64,000 nt of DNA, taken from assembly GCF_002101785.1 (NCBI RefSeq), contig NZ_LQPJ01000112.1, positions 1 to 64,000 on the forward strand, given 5' to 3'. Position 1 is the first letter of the stretch. Each line of letters opens with the position of its first letter. The notes beneath the pieces are model-generated. The model saw only the letters and a program-made list of their open reading frames with translations, was not told where the DNA came from and did not search any database. Below, piece after piece: positions 56,082 to 64,000 of this stretch. This DNA is from Mycobacterium palustre. GTDB lineage: Bacteria > Actinomycetota > Actinomycetes > Mycobacteriales > Mycobacteriaceae. A program made the translations under genes and the position numbers.

Positions 56082-59000
56082 TTGACTCAAAGTTTCGCGC
56101 CGGTGGCGCGGCGGCCGCCGCCGGCGGTCGCCACCGCGGACGTCGTCGTCGAGGCGCCACCGGACCCGCCACCTCGACCCCCGAGCGTGCTGCCTCGGCT
56201 GGTGCCGGTTGTCGCATTGGTCGTGAGCCTGGGCGCCATGGCGGCGGCCTACTGGTCCGGCTCGTCGGTCACCCGCAACCCGATGATCGCGGCGTTCCCG
56301 ATCATGATGCTGGTCTCGACCGCGGTGAGCGTGGCGGCCGGGCGCGGCCCGCGGCGAGCCGGCGGCGTCGACTCGGATCGGGCCGACTATCTCGGATACT
56401 TGTGCGAACTGCGCCGCACCGTCACCGAAACCGCGGCGGCCCAGCGTCTTTCGCTGCTCTGGAGCCACCCCGATCCGGACACGCTGTGGACGTTGATCGG
56501 GGGGCCTCGGATGTGGGAGCGGCAGGTGCGCGACACCGACTTCGGCGTGGTCCGCGCCGGCCTGGGAACGCAGCCGCTGGCCACCCGGTTGGTGGCCCCG
56601 GAGCCGAAATCGGGGCAGCGCGCGGATCCGGTCACCGCCACGGCCCTGCGTCGATTCCTCGACGCACAGTCGACGGTGGGCGAGGTGCCCCTCACCGTGG
56701 GGCTGGGAGCCGAAGGGACGGTGACGGTCGACGGCGACGGGGAGGCGGTGCGCGCACTGCTGCGGGCACTGATCTGCCAACTGGCCGTGCTGCACCCACC
56801 GGACCAACTGCTGGTCGTCGCCGCGCTCAGCGACCGCCATCATGCCGACTGGGATTGGCTGAAGTGGTTGCCGCACAACCAGCATCCGGTCGCCACGGAC
56901 GCGGTGGGATCCGCCCGCCTGGTGTATCGGAGCCTGGGGCAGGCCCGCGACGCTATAACCGGTGCCGGCGCACCGCACCGGGTGATCGTCGCCGACCTGG
57001 ACGACCGCACCGATCCGGATGTCGCCGAGACGATTACCGGTGCGACCATCCTGCGGGTCTGCGCCCGCGCCGACGACACGGCGGTGACGGTCCGTCGTGC
57101 CGGCGTGGTTCAGCCGCTGCCACGGCCCGACCGGATGAGTCGGTTGGACGCGCTGGTATGCGCCCGTCGGCTCGCGAAATACCGCGCCGGCTCGAGCGGG
57201 GCCGACGAAATCGCCTGGCTCGAGGTGGCCGGGCCGGCCGATGCCGCACACGCCGGTCGGCTCCGCGTTCCCATCGGCACCACCGCCGACGGAGCGCCGC
57301 TGCTGCTGGACATCAAAGAGGCCGCCGAAAACGGCATGGGGCCACATGGCCTGTGCGTGGGCGCCACCGGGTCGGGCAAGTCGGAGCTGCTGCGCACCAT
57401 CGCGGTGGGCATGATGGCCCGGAACTCCCCGGAGGAACTCAACCTGCTGCTCATCGATTTCAAGGGCGGCGCAACGTTTCTCGATCTGTCGCGGGCCCCT
57501 CACGTGGCCGCGGTCATCACCAACCTTGCCGAGGAGGCGCCGTTGGTGGCCCGCATGCACGACGCGCTGGCGGGCGAGATGAACCGCCGGCAACAGCTGC
57601 TGCGAACGGCGCGCTGCGCCGGCGTCGCGGCCTACCAGCGGGCGCGTCGAGCGGGCGGCGCCTTGCCCCCGCTGCCGACATTGTTCATCGTCGTCGACGA
57701 ATTCTCCGAATTGCTCAGCCAGCACCCCGATTTCGCCGACATCTTCGTCGCGATCGGCCGGCTCGGCCGCTCGCTGGGGATGCACCTGCTGCTGGCCAGT
57801 CAGCGGCTCGACGAGGGCCGGCTGCGCGGGCTGGAGGCGCATCTGTCCTACCGCATCTGCCTGAAGACCCTCTCCGCGGGAGAATCGCGGGCGGCGCTGG
57901 GTACACCCGATGCGTATCACCTGCCGAATACGCCCGGCGCGGGTTTGCTCCGCTGCAGCCACGGCGAACCGGTTCGCTTTCAGGCCGCGTTCGTTTCGGC
58001 GCCGCTGCGCGTCGCGCCGCGGCGCGTCGCGGCGGTGCGGGCGCCGTCGGTCAGCCTCTTCAGCGCCCGGCCGGCCGGCGCCCCGGCGCGGGCGACGGAG
58101 GTGGCCGCGCCGCCGCCAAGGACCGTCCTGCAAGCCGTCCTGGACCGCCTGGAGGGACAGGGACCGCCCGCGCACCCGGTGTGGCTACCGCCGCTGGGCG
58201 CGCCGCCCGCGCTGGGCGCCCTGCTCGGCGACGGTGCGCCCGTGTTGGCCGACCTGACCGTTGCGATCGGCATCGTCGACCGACCATTCGAGCAGTGCCA
58301 CACCCCGCTGACGGTCGACTTATCCGGGGCCGCAGGCAACGTCGCGGTCGTCGGTGCGCCCCGATCGGGCAAGTCGAGCGCGCTGCGAACCCTTGTCACC
58401 GCCTTGGCCGCGACGCACGACGCGCACCGGGTCCACTTCTACTGCCTGGACTTCGGCGGTGGGGCGCTGGCGTCGCTGCGCTCCTTGCCGCATGTGGGCG
58501 CCGTCGCCGGGCGGGCCGAGCCGGAGCTGGTGCGGCGGACGGTCGCCGAGCTGGAGTGCGTCATCCGTTGCAGGGAGGCGCGGAGGTCCGATGAACCCGT
58601 CGCCGACGTGTTCCTCGTCGTCGACGGCTGGGCCGGCCTGCGTCACGAGTTCGAGGCGCTCGAGGGCCCGATCACCGCGCTTGCCGCGCAAGGCCTTTCG
58701 TTCGGCGTGCACCTGATGTTGTCGGCGTCGCGCTGGGCGGAGATCAGGCCGTCGCTGAAGGATCAAATCGGCACCCGCATCGAGCTGCGGCTGGGTGATC
58801 CCGCGGATTCCGAGATCGACCGCAAGCGGGCCCGGCAGGTGCCCCACGATCGCCCGGGCCGCGGCCTGTCCCCCGAGGGGCTGCACATGGTGATCGCCCG
58901 GCCCATCGACGACCTTCCCGAGGGCGACGCGGTCGCCCCGCCGATACCGCTGTTGCCCAGCCACGTGGACCTCGACACCGTGGTGCGCGGGGCGGATGCC

Positions 59001-59702
59001 GGGGCCGCCGGGCGGATCCTCCTCGGCGTCGAGGAGCGCCGGCTCGCCCCGGTGACGGTCGATTTCAGCCGGCATGCGCATCTGCTGATCCTCGGGGACA
59101 ACGAGTGCGGCAAGACCGCCACGCTGCGCACCCTGTGCCGCGAGATCGTTCGGACGCAATCCTCCGCGCGAGCCGAACTGCTCATCGTCGACTTCCGCCG
59201 AGCCCTGCTGGGCGTCGTGGAGTCGGAACACCTTGGCGGCTACGCCACGTCGCCGGCCGCACTCGGTGCGGTGCTGCCGGGTCTGCTCGACGTCCTGCGA
59301 CGGCGCATGCCACCCGCGGACGCGACCCAGGCGCAGCTGCGGGCGCGGTCCTGGTGGTCGGGGCCGGACGTCTATCTCGTCGTCGACGATTACGACCTCG
59401 TCGCGACCCCGGCGGGTAATCCGCTCGCGCCCCTCACCGAATACTTGCCGTTCGCAACGGATCTGGGGCTGCACCTCATCGTGGCGCGCCGCAGCGGCGG
59501 CGCCGAGCGCGCGTTGTTCGAGCCGCTGTTGGCCGGGCTGCGCGACCTCGGCTGCCTGACGCTGACGATGAGCAGGCGCCCGGACGACGGTCCCCTGTGG
59601 GGCCCCGGCCGCCCCGCGCGATTGCCGCCGGGCCGAGGCCTGCTGGCCGCGAGCGGCGGCGACGAACTGCTCGTACAAGTGGCCTGGACCCCGGCGCCGT
59701 GA
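56082..59702 (+). CDS. eccC4: ESX-4 FtsK/SpoIIIE-type ATPase EccC4
   Basis: The 1206-residue protein has two N-terminal membrane helices (about residues 40-90) and three FtsK-type ATPase domains, each with a P-loop: GATGSGKS at about 427, GAPRSGKS at about 758 and GDNECGKT at about 1005. It is the motor that recognises WXG100 substrates. TTG 56082 is proposed because GGGAGGGGGCGAG lies immediately upstream; another TTG at 56013 would add 23 residues. It overlaps the next gene by GTGA. Confidence 0.93.
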   Translation: MTQSFAPVARRPPPAVATADVVVEAPPDPPPRPPSVLPRLVPVVALVVSLGAMAAAYWSGSSVTRNPMIAAFPIMMLVSTAVSVAAGRGPRRAGGVDSDRADYLGYLCELRRTVTETAAAQRLSLLWSHPDPDTLWTLIGGPRMWERQVRDTDFGVVRAGLGTQPLATRLVAPEPKSGQRADPVTATALRRFLDAQSTVGEVPLTVGLGAEGTVTVDGDGEAVRALLRALICQLAVLHPPDQLLVVAALSDRHHADWDWLKWLPHNQHPVATDAVGSARLVYRSLGQARDAITGAGAPHRVIVADLDDRTDPDVAETITGATILRVCARADDTAVTVRRAGVVQPLPRPDRMSRLDALVCARRLAKYRAGSSGADEIAWLEVAGPADAAHAGRLRVPIGTTADGAPLLLDIKEAAENGMGPHGLCVGATGSGKSELLRTIAVGMMARNSPEELNLLLIDFKGGATFLDLSRAPHVAAVITNLAEEAPLVARMHDALAGEMNRRQQLLRTARCAGVAAYQRARRAGGALPPLPTLFIVVDEFSELLSQHPDFADIFVAIGRLGRSLGMHLLLASQRLDEGRLRGLEAHLSYRICLKTLSAGESRAALGTPDAYHLPNTPGAGLLRCSHGEPVRFQAAFVSAPLRVAPRRVAAVRAPSVSLFSARPAGAPARATEVAAPPPRTVLQAVLDRLEGQGPPAHPVWLPPLGAPPALGALLGDGAPVLADLTVAIGIVDRPFEQCHTPLTVDLSGAAGNVAVVGAPRSGKSSALRTLVTALAATHDAHRVHFYCLDFGGGALASLRSLPHVGAVAGRAEPELVRRTVAELECVIRCREARRSDEPVADVFLVVDGWAGLRHEFEALEGPITALAAQGLSFGVHLMLSASRWAEIRPSLKDQIGTRIELRLGDPADSEIDRKRARQVPHDRPGRGLSPEGLHMVIARPIDDLPEGDAVAPPIPLLPSHVDLDTVVRGADAGAAGRILLGVEERRLAPVTVDFSRHAHLLILGDNECGKTATLRTLCREIVRTQSSARAELLIVDFRRALLGVVESEHLGGYATSPAALGAVLPGLLDVLRRRMPPADATQAQLRARSWWSGPDVYLVVDDYDLVATPAGNPLAPLTEYLPFATDLGLHLIVARRSGGAERALFEPLLAGLRDLGCLTLTMSRRPDDGPLWGPGRPARLPPGRGLLAASGGDELLVQVAWTPAP

Positions 59703-60967
59703 GACCGGCCACCGGCCCACGCCGCGCGATCATCGAGGCGGGGCCCGGCACGATCCGCCGATTGTGTTGTGGCACAACGGCACAGCCTGACGACGACACA
59801 TCTGAGATCGTCGGGGAGGCGCTGGGCGCGATAGACGATCGGGTGGCGCTCGTCGCCGGCCGCCCGGTCACCGTCGACTCGTTGTGGCGCAGCGTGTTTC
59901 GGTCACTGGAGTGCGAGCACCGCGACGGCCTGGTCCTGGTGCATCCGTCATGGTGGTCGTCGGCGCGTGTCGCCGTGGCGACCAACGCCGCCAAGCGGAC
60001 GACCGGCGAGGTGGTGGCGCGCCCCCGGGCCTGGCTGCTGGCGCAGGCGGCCGACGGGCGCCGCGACGCGACCGTCGTCGTGGAGATCGACGAGCGGCTG
60101 GTGGTGGTCACCGGCGCGCGGACGGCCGCGATACCCCGGATCGAAGAACCGGCCCTTATCGTCGAGCAGACCGTGGCGGTCGTCGCGGACATGGCGCGGG
60201 GGACGGCGACCACCGTGGTGATCGATGCTCCCGCAACGGTCGCGGCGGCGGTGCCGCTCGGCGCATCGCTAGCCGCTGCGCTGCGCGACGGCGGGCGACC
60301 GGTGATCGAAATCGGTGACGCCCGGCTGTGCCGCGTGGCCCGGTCCGCGCTGGCGATCCCCGACGAGCCCCGCGTGGCCGGCGGGGACGACGAGCGCGGC
60401 CCGGTTCGCCGCCGACGCCGGATGGCGGCCGGCGCCTCGGGTGCGGCCGTCGTCGTGACCGGCTTGTTGCTGGGGCTTCCCGCCGTGGCGGCGCCGGGCC
60501 GTCGGGGGACGCCGCCGCCGGTGCCGGTCCCGGCGGCGCCGACGACGTTTCTGGTCGAAGGGCGCGTGGCGCTGGAGGTGCCCGCCGCGTGGCCGACGCA
60601 GCGGGTGGTCTCCGGGCCCGGTTCGGCGCGGGTGCAGGTCACGTCGCCCACGGATCCGGAGGTCGCCTTGCACGTCACGCAGTCGCCCGTGGCCGGCGAG
60701 ACGCTAAGCGGCGCCGCCGAGCGGTTGAAGCACGCGATCGACGCGGAGGCCGCCGGGGTGTTCGTCGACTTCAATCCGTCCGGCGCCACGGCGGGACGGC
60801 CCGCGGTGACCTATCGCGAGGTGCGCCCGCAGCATCACGTGCGGTGGACGGTGCTGCTGGACGGCCCGGTCCGGATCAGCATCGGCTGCCAGAGCCGGCC
60901 CGGCGACGAGGACGCCGTCCGCGAGGCCTGCGAGCGGGCGGTGCGGTCCGCCCACGCGATCGGATAG
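59699..60967 (+). CDS. Type VII secretion-associated protein (Rv3446c-like)
   Basis: The 422-residue protein has an actin/Hsp70-like-looking N-terminal half without a clear catalytic motif, a single membrane helix at about residues 250-272 after a basic cluster ([17 protein letters not shown]), and an extracytoplasmic C-terminal domain of the T7SS-associated family. It sits between eccC4 and esxU as in Mtb. Its exact role in ESX-4 is unknown. GTG 59699 overlaps the eccC4 stop. Confidence 0.85.
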   Translation: MRPATGPRRAIIEAGPGTIRRLCCGTTAQPDDDTSEIVGEALGAIDDRVALVAGRPVTVDSLWRSVFRSLECEHRDGLVLVHPSWWSSARVAVATNAAKRTTGEVVARPRAWLLAQAADGRRDATVVVEIDERLVVVTGARTAAIPRIEEPALIVEQTVAVVADMARGTATTVVIDAPATVAAAVPLGASLAAALRDGGRPVIEIGDARLCRVARSALAIPDEPRVAGGDDERGPVRRRRRMAAGASGAAVVVTGLLLGLPAVAAPGRRGTPPPVPVPAAPTTFLVEGRVALEVPAAWPTQRVVSGPGSARVQVTSPTDPEVALHVTQSPVAGETLSGAAERLKHAIDAEAAGVFVDFNPSGATAGRPAVTYREVRPQHHVRWTVLLDGPVRISIGCQSRPGDEDAVREACERAVRSAHAIG

Positions 60968-61020
60968 GCCGGCGACCGAGACGGACGGAACCGAACCGGC
61001 ACCGGCGCGGTCCTACTTGT

Positions 61021-61332
61021 ATGGCGAACACATTGAGCACCGACTTCGACCTGATGCGCTCGGTCGCGGACACGACGGACGCGCGCAATGACGAAATCCG
61101 GGCGACGTTGCAGGCCTTCATCAGCAGGATGAGCAACACGCCGCCATCGGTGTGGGGCGGGCTCGCGGCGGGGCGGTTCAAAGAGGTGGTCGATCGCTGG
61201 AACGCCGAGTCGACGCGGCTGTATCACGTCTTGCACAGGATCGCCGAGACCATCCGGCACAACGAGGCCACGCTGCGGGCGGCGGGCCACGATCATGCCG
61301 ACCGCATCGTTGCGGCCGGCGGAAACTTGTGA
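61021..61332 (+). CDS. esxU: WXG100-family ESX-4 protein EsxU
   Basis: The 103-residue helical protein has a WxG turn ([12 protein letters not shown]) near the middle, the hallmark of the secreted ESAT-6-like partners. It is expected to form a heterodimer with the EsxT product encoded next to it, coupled through a GTGA overlap. ATG 61021 lies 53 bases after the preceding gene. Confidence 0.9.
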   Translation: MANTLSTDFDLMRSVADTTDARNDEIRATLQAFISRMSNTPPSVWGGLAAGRFKEVVDRWNAESTRLYHVLHRIAETIRHNEATLRAAGHDHADRIVAAGGNL

Positions 61333-61643
61333 CGGGCGGGCGACCCGTGGACCCCGTGCTCTCGTACAACTTCGGCGAAATCGAATACTCGGTACGCCAG
61401 GAGATCCACGCCACCGCGGCCCGTTTCAACGCCGCGCTAGACGAACTCAGGTCACAGATCGCGCCGTTGCACCAGATGTGGACCCGCGAGGCGGCGGCCG
61501 CCTACCAGGCCGAGCAGCTCAAGTGGCATCAGGCGGCGACCGCGCTGAACGAGATACTGGTCGACCTTGGACACGCGGTGGCAGACGGCGCGCACGAGGT
61601 GGCGAACGCCGACCGCCGCGCAGCCGGCGTCTGGGGAGGTTAG
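61329..61643 (+). CDS. esxT: WXG100-family ESX-4 protein EsxT
   Basis: The 104-residue protein matches EsxT ([17 protein letters not shown]). The central turn is [10 protein letters not shown], so the glycine of WxG is replaced by Arg, as I recall for Mtb EsxT too. GTG 61329 is taken as start because it overlaps the esxU stop; GTG 61347 would also work and would give a length nearer the Mtb protein. It is the last gene of the ESX-4 unit and is followed by a strong terminator. Confidence 0.9.
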   Translation: MTGGRPVDPVLSYNFGEIEYSVRQEIHATAARFNAALDELRSQIAPLHQMWTREAAAAYQAEQLKWHQAATALNEILVDLGHAVADGAHEVANADRRAAGVWGG

Positions 61644-61665
61644 GGCCCGAGAGCCAGATAGCCCC

Positions 61666-61712
61666 TGTGTGGTCCCGGCGGAGGAGAGCCGCCGGGACCA
61701 CACAGTCGTTTT
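61666..61712 (+). terminator. Rho-independent terminator after the ESX-4 genes
   Basis: TGTGTGGTCCCGGCGG (61666-61681) and CCGCCGGGACCACACA (61689-61704) form a perfect 16-bp stem with an AGGAGAG loop, followed by GTCGTTTTG. It ends the ESX-4 transcript 23 bases after esxT and isolates rplM-rpsI, whose promoter must lie between 61712 and 61870. Confidence 0.9.
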
Positions 61713-61870
61713 GACCTGCGGGGACGCGCATCGGTAAGCTGCTCGGTTGGCGTGCGGTACGCCGGGGCCTCGGGTCAACGTCGGTCGCCGAGATTAACCC
61801 CACCGTGGACGCCTGACCGGCACCCGGCTCGACCCGGGATCCACCTCGAGAAGAAGAGAAGGTAAGCGCT

Positions 61871-62314
61871 GTGCCCACCTATGCGCCCAAGGCGGGTGAC
61901 ACCACGCGGTCGTGGTACGTCATCGACGCCACGGACGTGGTGCTTGGCCGCCTTGCCGTCGCGGCGGCCACCCTGCTGCGCGGCAAGCACAAGCCGACGT
62001 TCGCCCCCAACGTCGACGGCGGTGATTACGTCATCGTCGTCAACGCCGACAAGGTCGCCATCAGCGGCGACAAGCTGCGGAGCAAGCTGGCCTACCGCCA
62101 CTCGGGGTATCCCGGCGGCCTGCGCAGCCGCTCGATCGGCGAGCTGATGCAAAAGCACCCGACCCGCGTCGTGGAGAAGGCGATCGTCGGCATGCTGCCC
62201 AAGAACAAGCTGAGCCGTCAGATCCAGCGCAAGCTGCACGTCTACGCCGGCCCCGAGCACCCCCACACCGCTCAGCAGCCGGTTCCGTTCGAGATCAAGC
62301 AGGTGGCCCAGTGA
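61871..62314 (+). CDS. rplM: 50S ribosomal protein uL13 (L13)
   Basis: The 147-residue protein has the L13 sequence ([28 protein letters not shown]-type segment [11 protein letters not shown]) and binds 23S rRNA early in assembly. GTG 61871 follows GAGAAGAAGAGAAGG. Its stop overlaps the rpsI start in GTGA. Confidence 0.98.
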   Translation: MPTYAPKAGDTTRSWYVIDATDVVLGRLAVAAATLLRGKHKPTFAPNVDGGDYVIVVNADKVAISGDKLRSKLAYRHSGYPGGLRSRSIGELMQKHPTRVVEKAIVGMLPKNKLSRQIQRKLHVYAGPEHPHTAQQPVPFEIKQVAQ

Positions 62315-62790
62315 CCGAGACAACCGAGGCCCTCGAGGCCACCGCCACCGCGGACGTGGCGACGGAGGCCCCGGCCGCCGTGGCCGGCGAATCGTTCGTG
62401 TTCGAGCGGCCCATCCAGACCGTCGGCCGCCGCAAGGAGGCCGTGGTGCGGGTGCGCCTGGTGCCCGGCACCGGCAAGTTCGACCTCAACGGCCGCAGCC
62501 TGGAGGACTACTTCCCCAACAAGGTGCACCAGCAGCTGATCAAGGCCCCGCTGGTCACCGTCGACCGGGCGGAAAGCTTCGACATCTTCGCCCTGCTGCA
62601 CGGCGGCGGGCCGTCGGGTCAGGCCGGTGCGCTGCGCCTGGGCATCGCCCGCGCGCTGATCATCGCGTCGCCGGAGGACCGGCCCGCGCTGAAGAAGGCC
62701 GGCTTTTTGACCCGTGACCCGCGGGCCACCGAGCGCAAGAAGTACGGCCTGAAGAAGGCCCGCAAGGCGCCGCAGTACAGCAAGCGCTGA
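62311..62790 (+). CDS. rpsI: 30S ribosomal protein uS9 (S9)
   Basis: The 159-residue protein has an acidic Ala/Thr/Glu-rich N-terminal extension (about 30 residues) and then the S9 core ([18 protein letters not shown]), ending in the conserved [12 protein letters not shown] whose C-terminus reaches tRNA in the P site. GTG 62311 overlaps the rplM stop. Confidence 0.98.
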   Translation: MTETTEALEATATADVATEAPAAVAGESFVFERPIQTVGRRKEAVVRVRLVPGTGKFDLNGRSLEDYFPNKVHQQLIKAPLVTVDRAESFDIFALLHGGGPSGQAGALRLGIARALIIASPEDRPALKKAGFLTRDPRATERKKYGLKKARKAPQYSKR

Positions 62791-62845
62791 TCAACCGTCA
62801 CTTTCTGGCCGCAATCGTGCGTCTGTGCATGGTGGCGCGGCGTGC

Positions 62846-62868
62846 CCGCGCGCATCCGTGCGCGGTTT
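62846..62868 (+). terminator. Probable terminator after rpsI
   Basis: CCGCGCGC (62846-62853) pairs with GTGCGCGG (62858-62865), eight pairs with one G-U, around an ATCC loop, followed by TTT. The U-run is short, as is usual in mycobacteria. It separates rplM-rpsI from glmM. Confidence 0.5.
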
Positions 62869-62938
62869 CGGTCAGAAAAGAACGGGCACGTTAAGTGCAC
62901 GTTGGTTCTCGGTCGTCAACTGTGAGAGGTTTGTCCGC

Positions 62939-64000
62939 ATGGGTCGACTATTCGGCACCGACGGCGTACGCGGGGTCGCCAACCGCGAGCTGACCGCCGA
63001 GCTGGCCCTGGCGCTGGGCGCCGCGGCGGCGCGGCGCCTGGCGGGCGCGGGCGGACCGGGCCGGCGGGTCGCCGTGATCGGCCGCGACCCGCGGGCCAGC
63101 GGCGAAATGCTGGAGGCGGCGGTGATCGCCGGGCTGACCAGCCAGGGCGTCGACGCGTTGCGGGTCGGGGTGCTTCCCACCCCGGCCGTGGCCTACCTGA
63201 CCGGCGCGTACGACGCCGACTTCGGGGTGATGATCTCGGCGTCGCACAACCCGATGCCCGACAACGGCATCAAGATCTTCGGCCCGGGCGGCCACAAGCT
63301 CGACGACGACACCGAGGACCAGATCGAAGAGCTGGTGGCGGCCGGACCCGGGCTGCGCCCGGTCGGCGCCGGGATCGGGCGCGTCGTGGACGCCGAGGAC
63401 GCCGCCGACCGCTACCTGCGCCACCTGAGCAAGGCCGCCACGCTGCGCCTGGACGGCCTGACCGTGGTGGTCGACTGCGCGCACGGCGCGGCGTCGTCGG
63501 TGGCGCCGCGCGCCTACCGGGCGGCCGGGGCGCGGGTGATCGCGATCAACGCCGACCCCAACGGCCTCAACATCAACGACGGCTGCGGCTCGACGCACCT
63601 GGATTCGCTGCGCGCGGCCGTCGTGGACCACCGCGCCGACCTGGGGCTGGCGCACGACGGGGACGCCGACCGGTGCCTGGCCGTCGACGCCAACGGCGAG
63701 CTCGTCGACGGCGACGCGATCATGGTCGTGCTGGCGCTGGCGATGCGGGACGCCGGCGAGCTGGCCTCCGACACGCTGGTGACGACGGTGATGAGCAACC
63801 TCGGCCTGCACCTTGCCATGCGCGCGGCGGGCATCACGGTGCGCACCACCGGCGTCGGCGACCGCTACGTCCTCGAGGAGCTGCGGGCCGGCGACTACAG
63901 CCTCGGCGGCGAGCAGTCCGGCCACATCGTCATGCCCGCGGTGGGCTCCACCGGCGACGGCATCGTCACCGGGCTGCGGCTGATGACGCGCATGGTCCAA
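62939..64000 (+). CDS. glmM: Phosphoglucosamine mutase GlmM (5' part, runs off the window)
   Basis: The visible 354 residues start [18 protein letters not shown] and contain the phosphoserine loop [12 protein letters not shown] (Ser at about 102), the metal loop [12 protein letters not shown] and the sugar-binding GGEQSGHIV. GlmM converts glucosamine-6-phosphate to glucosamine-1-phosphate for peptidoglycan. About 90 further residues are expected. The gene is also called mrsA in Mtb. ATG 62939 lies 11 bases after GTGAGAGG. Confidence 0.95.
   Translation, partial: MGRLFGTDGVRGVANRELTAELALALGAAAARRLAGAGGPGRRVAVIGRDPRASGEMLEAAVIAGLTSQGVDALRVGVLPTPAVAYLTGAYDADFGVMISASHNPMPDNGIKIFGPGGHKLDDDTEDQIEELVAAGPGLRPVGAGIGRVVDAEDAADRYLRHLSKAATLRLDGLTVVVDCAHGAASSVAPRAYRAAGARVIAINADPNGLNINDGCGSTHLDSLRAAVVDHRADLGLAHDGDADRCLAVDANGELVDGDAIMVVLALAMRDAGELASDTLVTTVMSNLGLHLAMRAAGITVRTTGVGDRYVLEELRAGDYSLGGEQSGHIVMPAVGSTGDGIVTGLRLMTRMVQ

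Overview
The window comes from a slow-growing Mycobacterium. The evidence is a GC-rich, strongly strand-biased genome with frequent GTG starts, an ESX-4 locus, a PE_PGRS protein, sigL/rslA, F420-type luciferase-like oxidoreductases, several LCM-family methyltransferases and the rmlB/rmlC rhamnose pair. A PE_PGRS gene argues against a typical M. avium complex member, but I cannot name the species. M. tuberculosis (Mtb) gene names used for comparison are recalled, not searched.

Layout. (1) 1-4531: tail of an upstream gene, a candidate promoter and leader, then the spc ribosomal operon rplN-rplX-rplE-rpsZ-rpsH-rplF-rplR-rpsE-rpmD-rplO. (2) 4532-20462: an accessory stretch between rplO and secY. 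It holds an F420-type oxidoreductase, sppA, two three-gene runs of paralogous SAM methyltransferases, an SDR/alcohol dehydrogenase pair, a remnant of a dehydrogenase gene, a small methyltransferase with an AraC regulator, a fucA-serA2/xylB sugar module and a GNAT acetyltransferase. (3) 20678-24763: secY-adk-map, then sigL-rslA. (4) 24824-29280: a tight four-gene cluster (ThDP enzyme, SRPBCC protein, KAS III-like enzyme with an altered active site, PLP aminotransferase) followed by a MarR regulator. A SigL-like promoter lies in front of both sigL and this cluster. This is the best candidate for an undescribed pathway. (5) 29821-33406: valine catabolism genes mmsB-fadE9-mmsA. (6) 33519-37402: a hypothetical gene, a decayed flavin oxidoreductase, and a five-gene extracytoplasmic operon (ECF sigma factor, Rieske protein, cupredoxin lipoprotein, Tat metallophosphoesterase, membrane protein). 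(7) 37351-45545, minus strand: PE_PGRS aspartic protease, rmlC, rmlB, two TIGR03620-type oxidoreductases, and a two-component pair whose regulator is fused to a thioredoxin-reductase-like module.

(8) 45807-50339: alpha operon infA-rpmJ-rpsM-rpsK-rpsD-rpoA-rplQ-truA. (9) 50357-61643: two cutinases and the ESX-4 secretion locus (eccB4, mycP4, eccD4, eccC4, a T7SS-associated protein, esxU, esxT), closed by a strong terminator. (10) 61871-64000: rplM-rpsI and the start of glmM, which runs off the window.

Core translation, export and cell-wall genes therefore alternate with accessory blocks. Many junctions overlap by ATGA/GTGA, which implies translational coupling, and several genes begin a few bases downstream of a TANNNT -10 box, which implies leaderless transcripts. 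No tRNA, rRNA, CRISPR array or intact transposase was seen.
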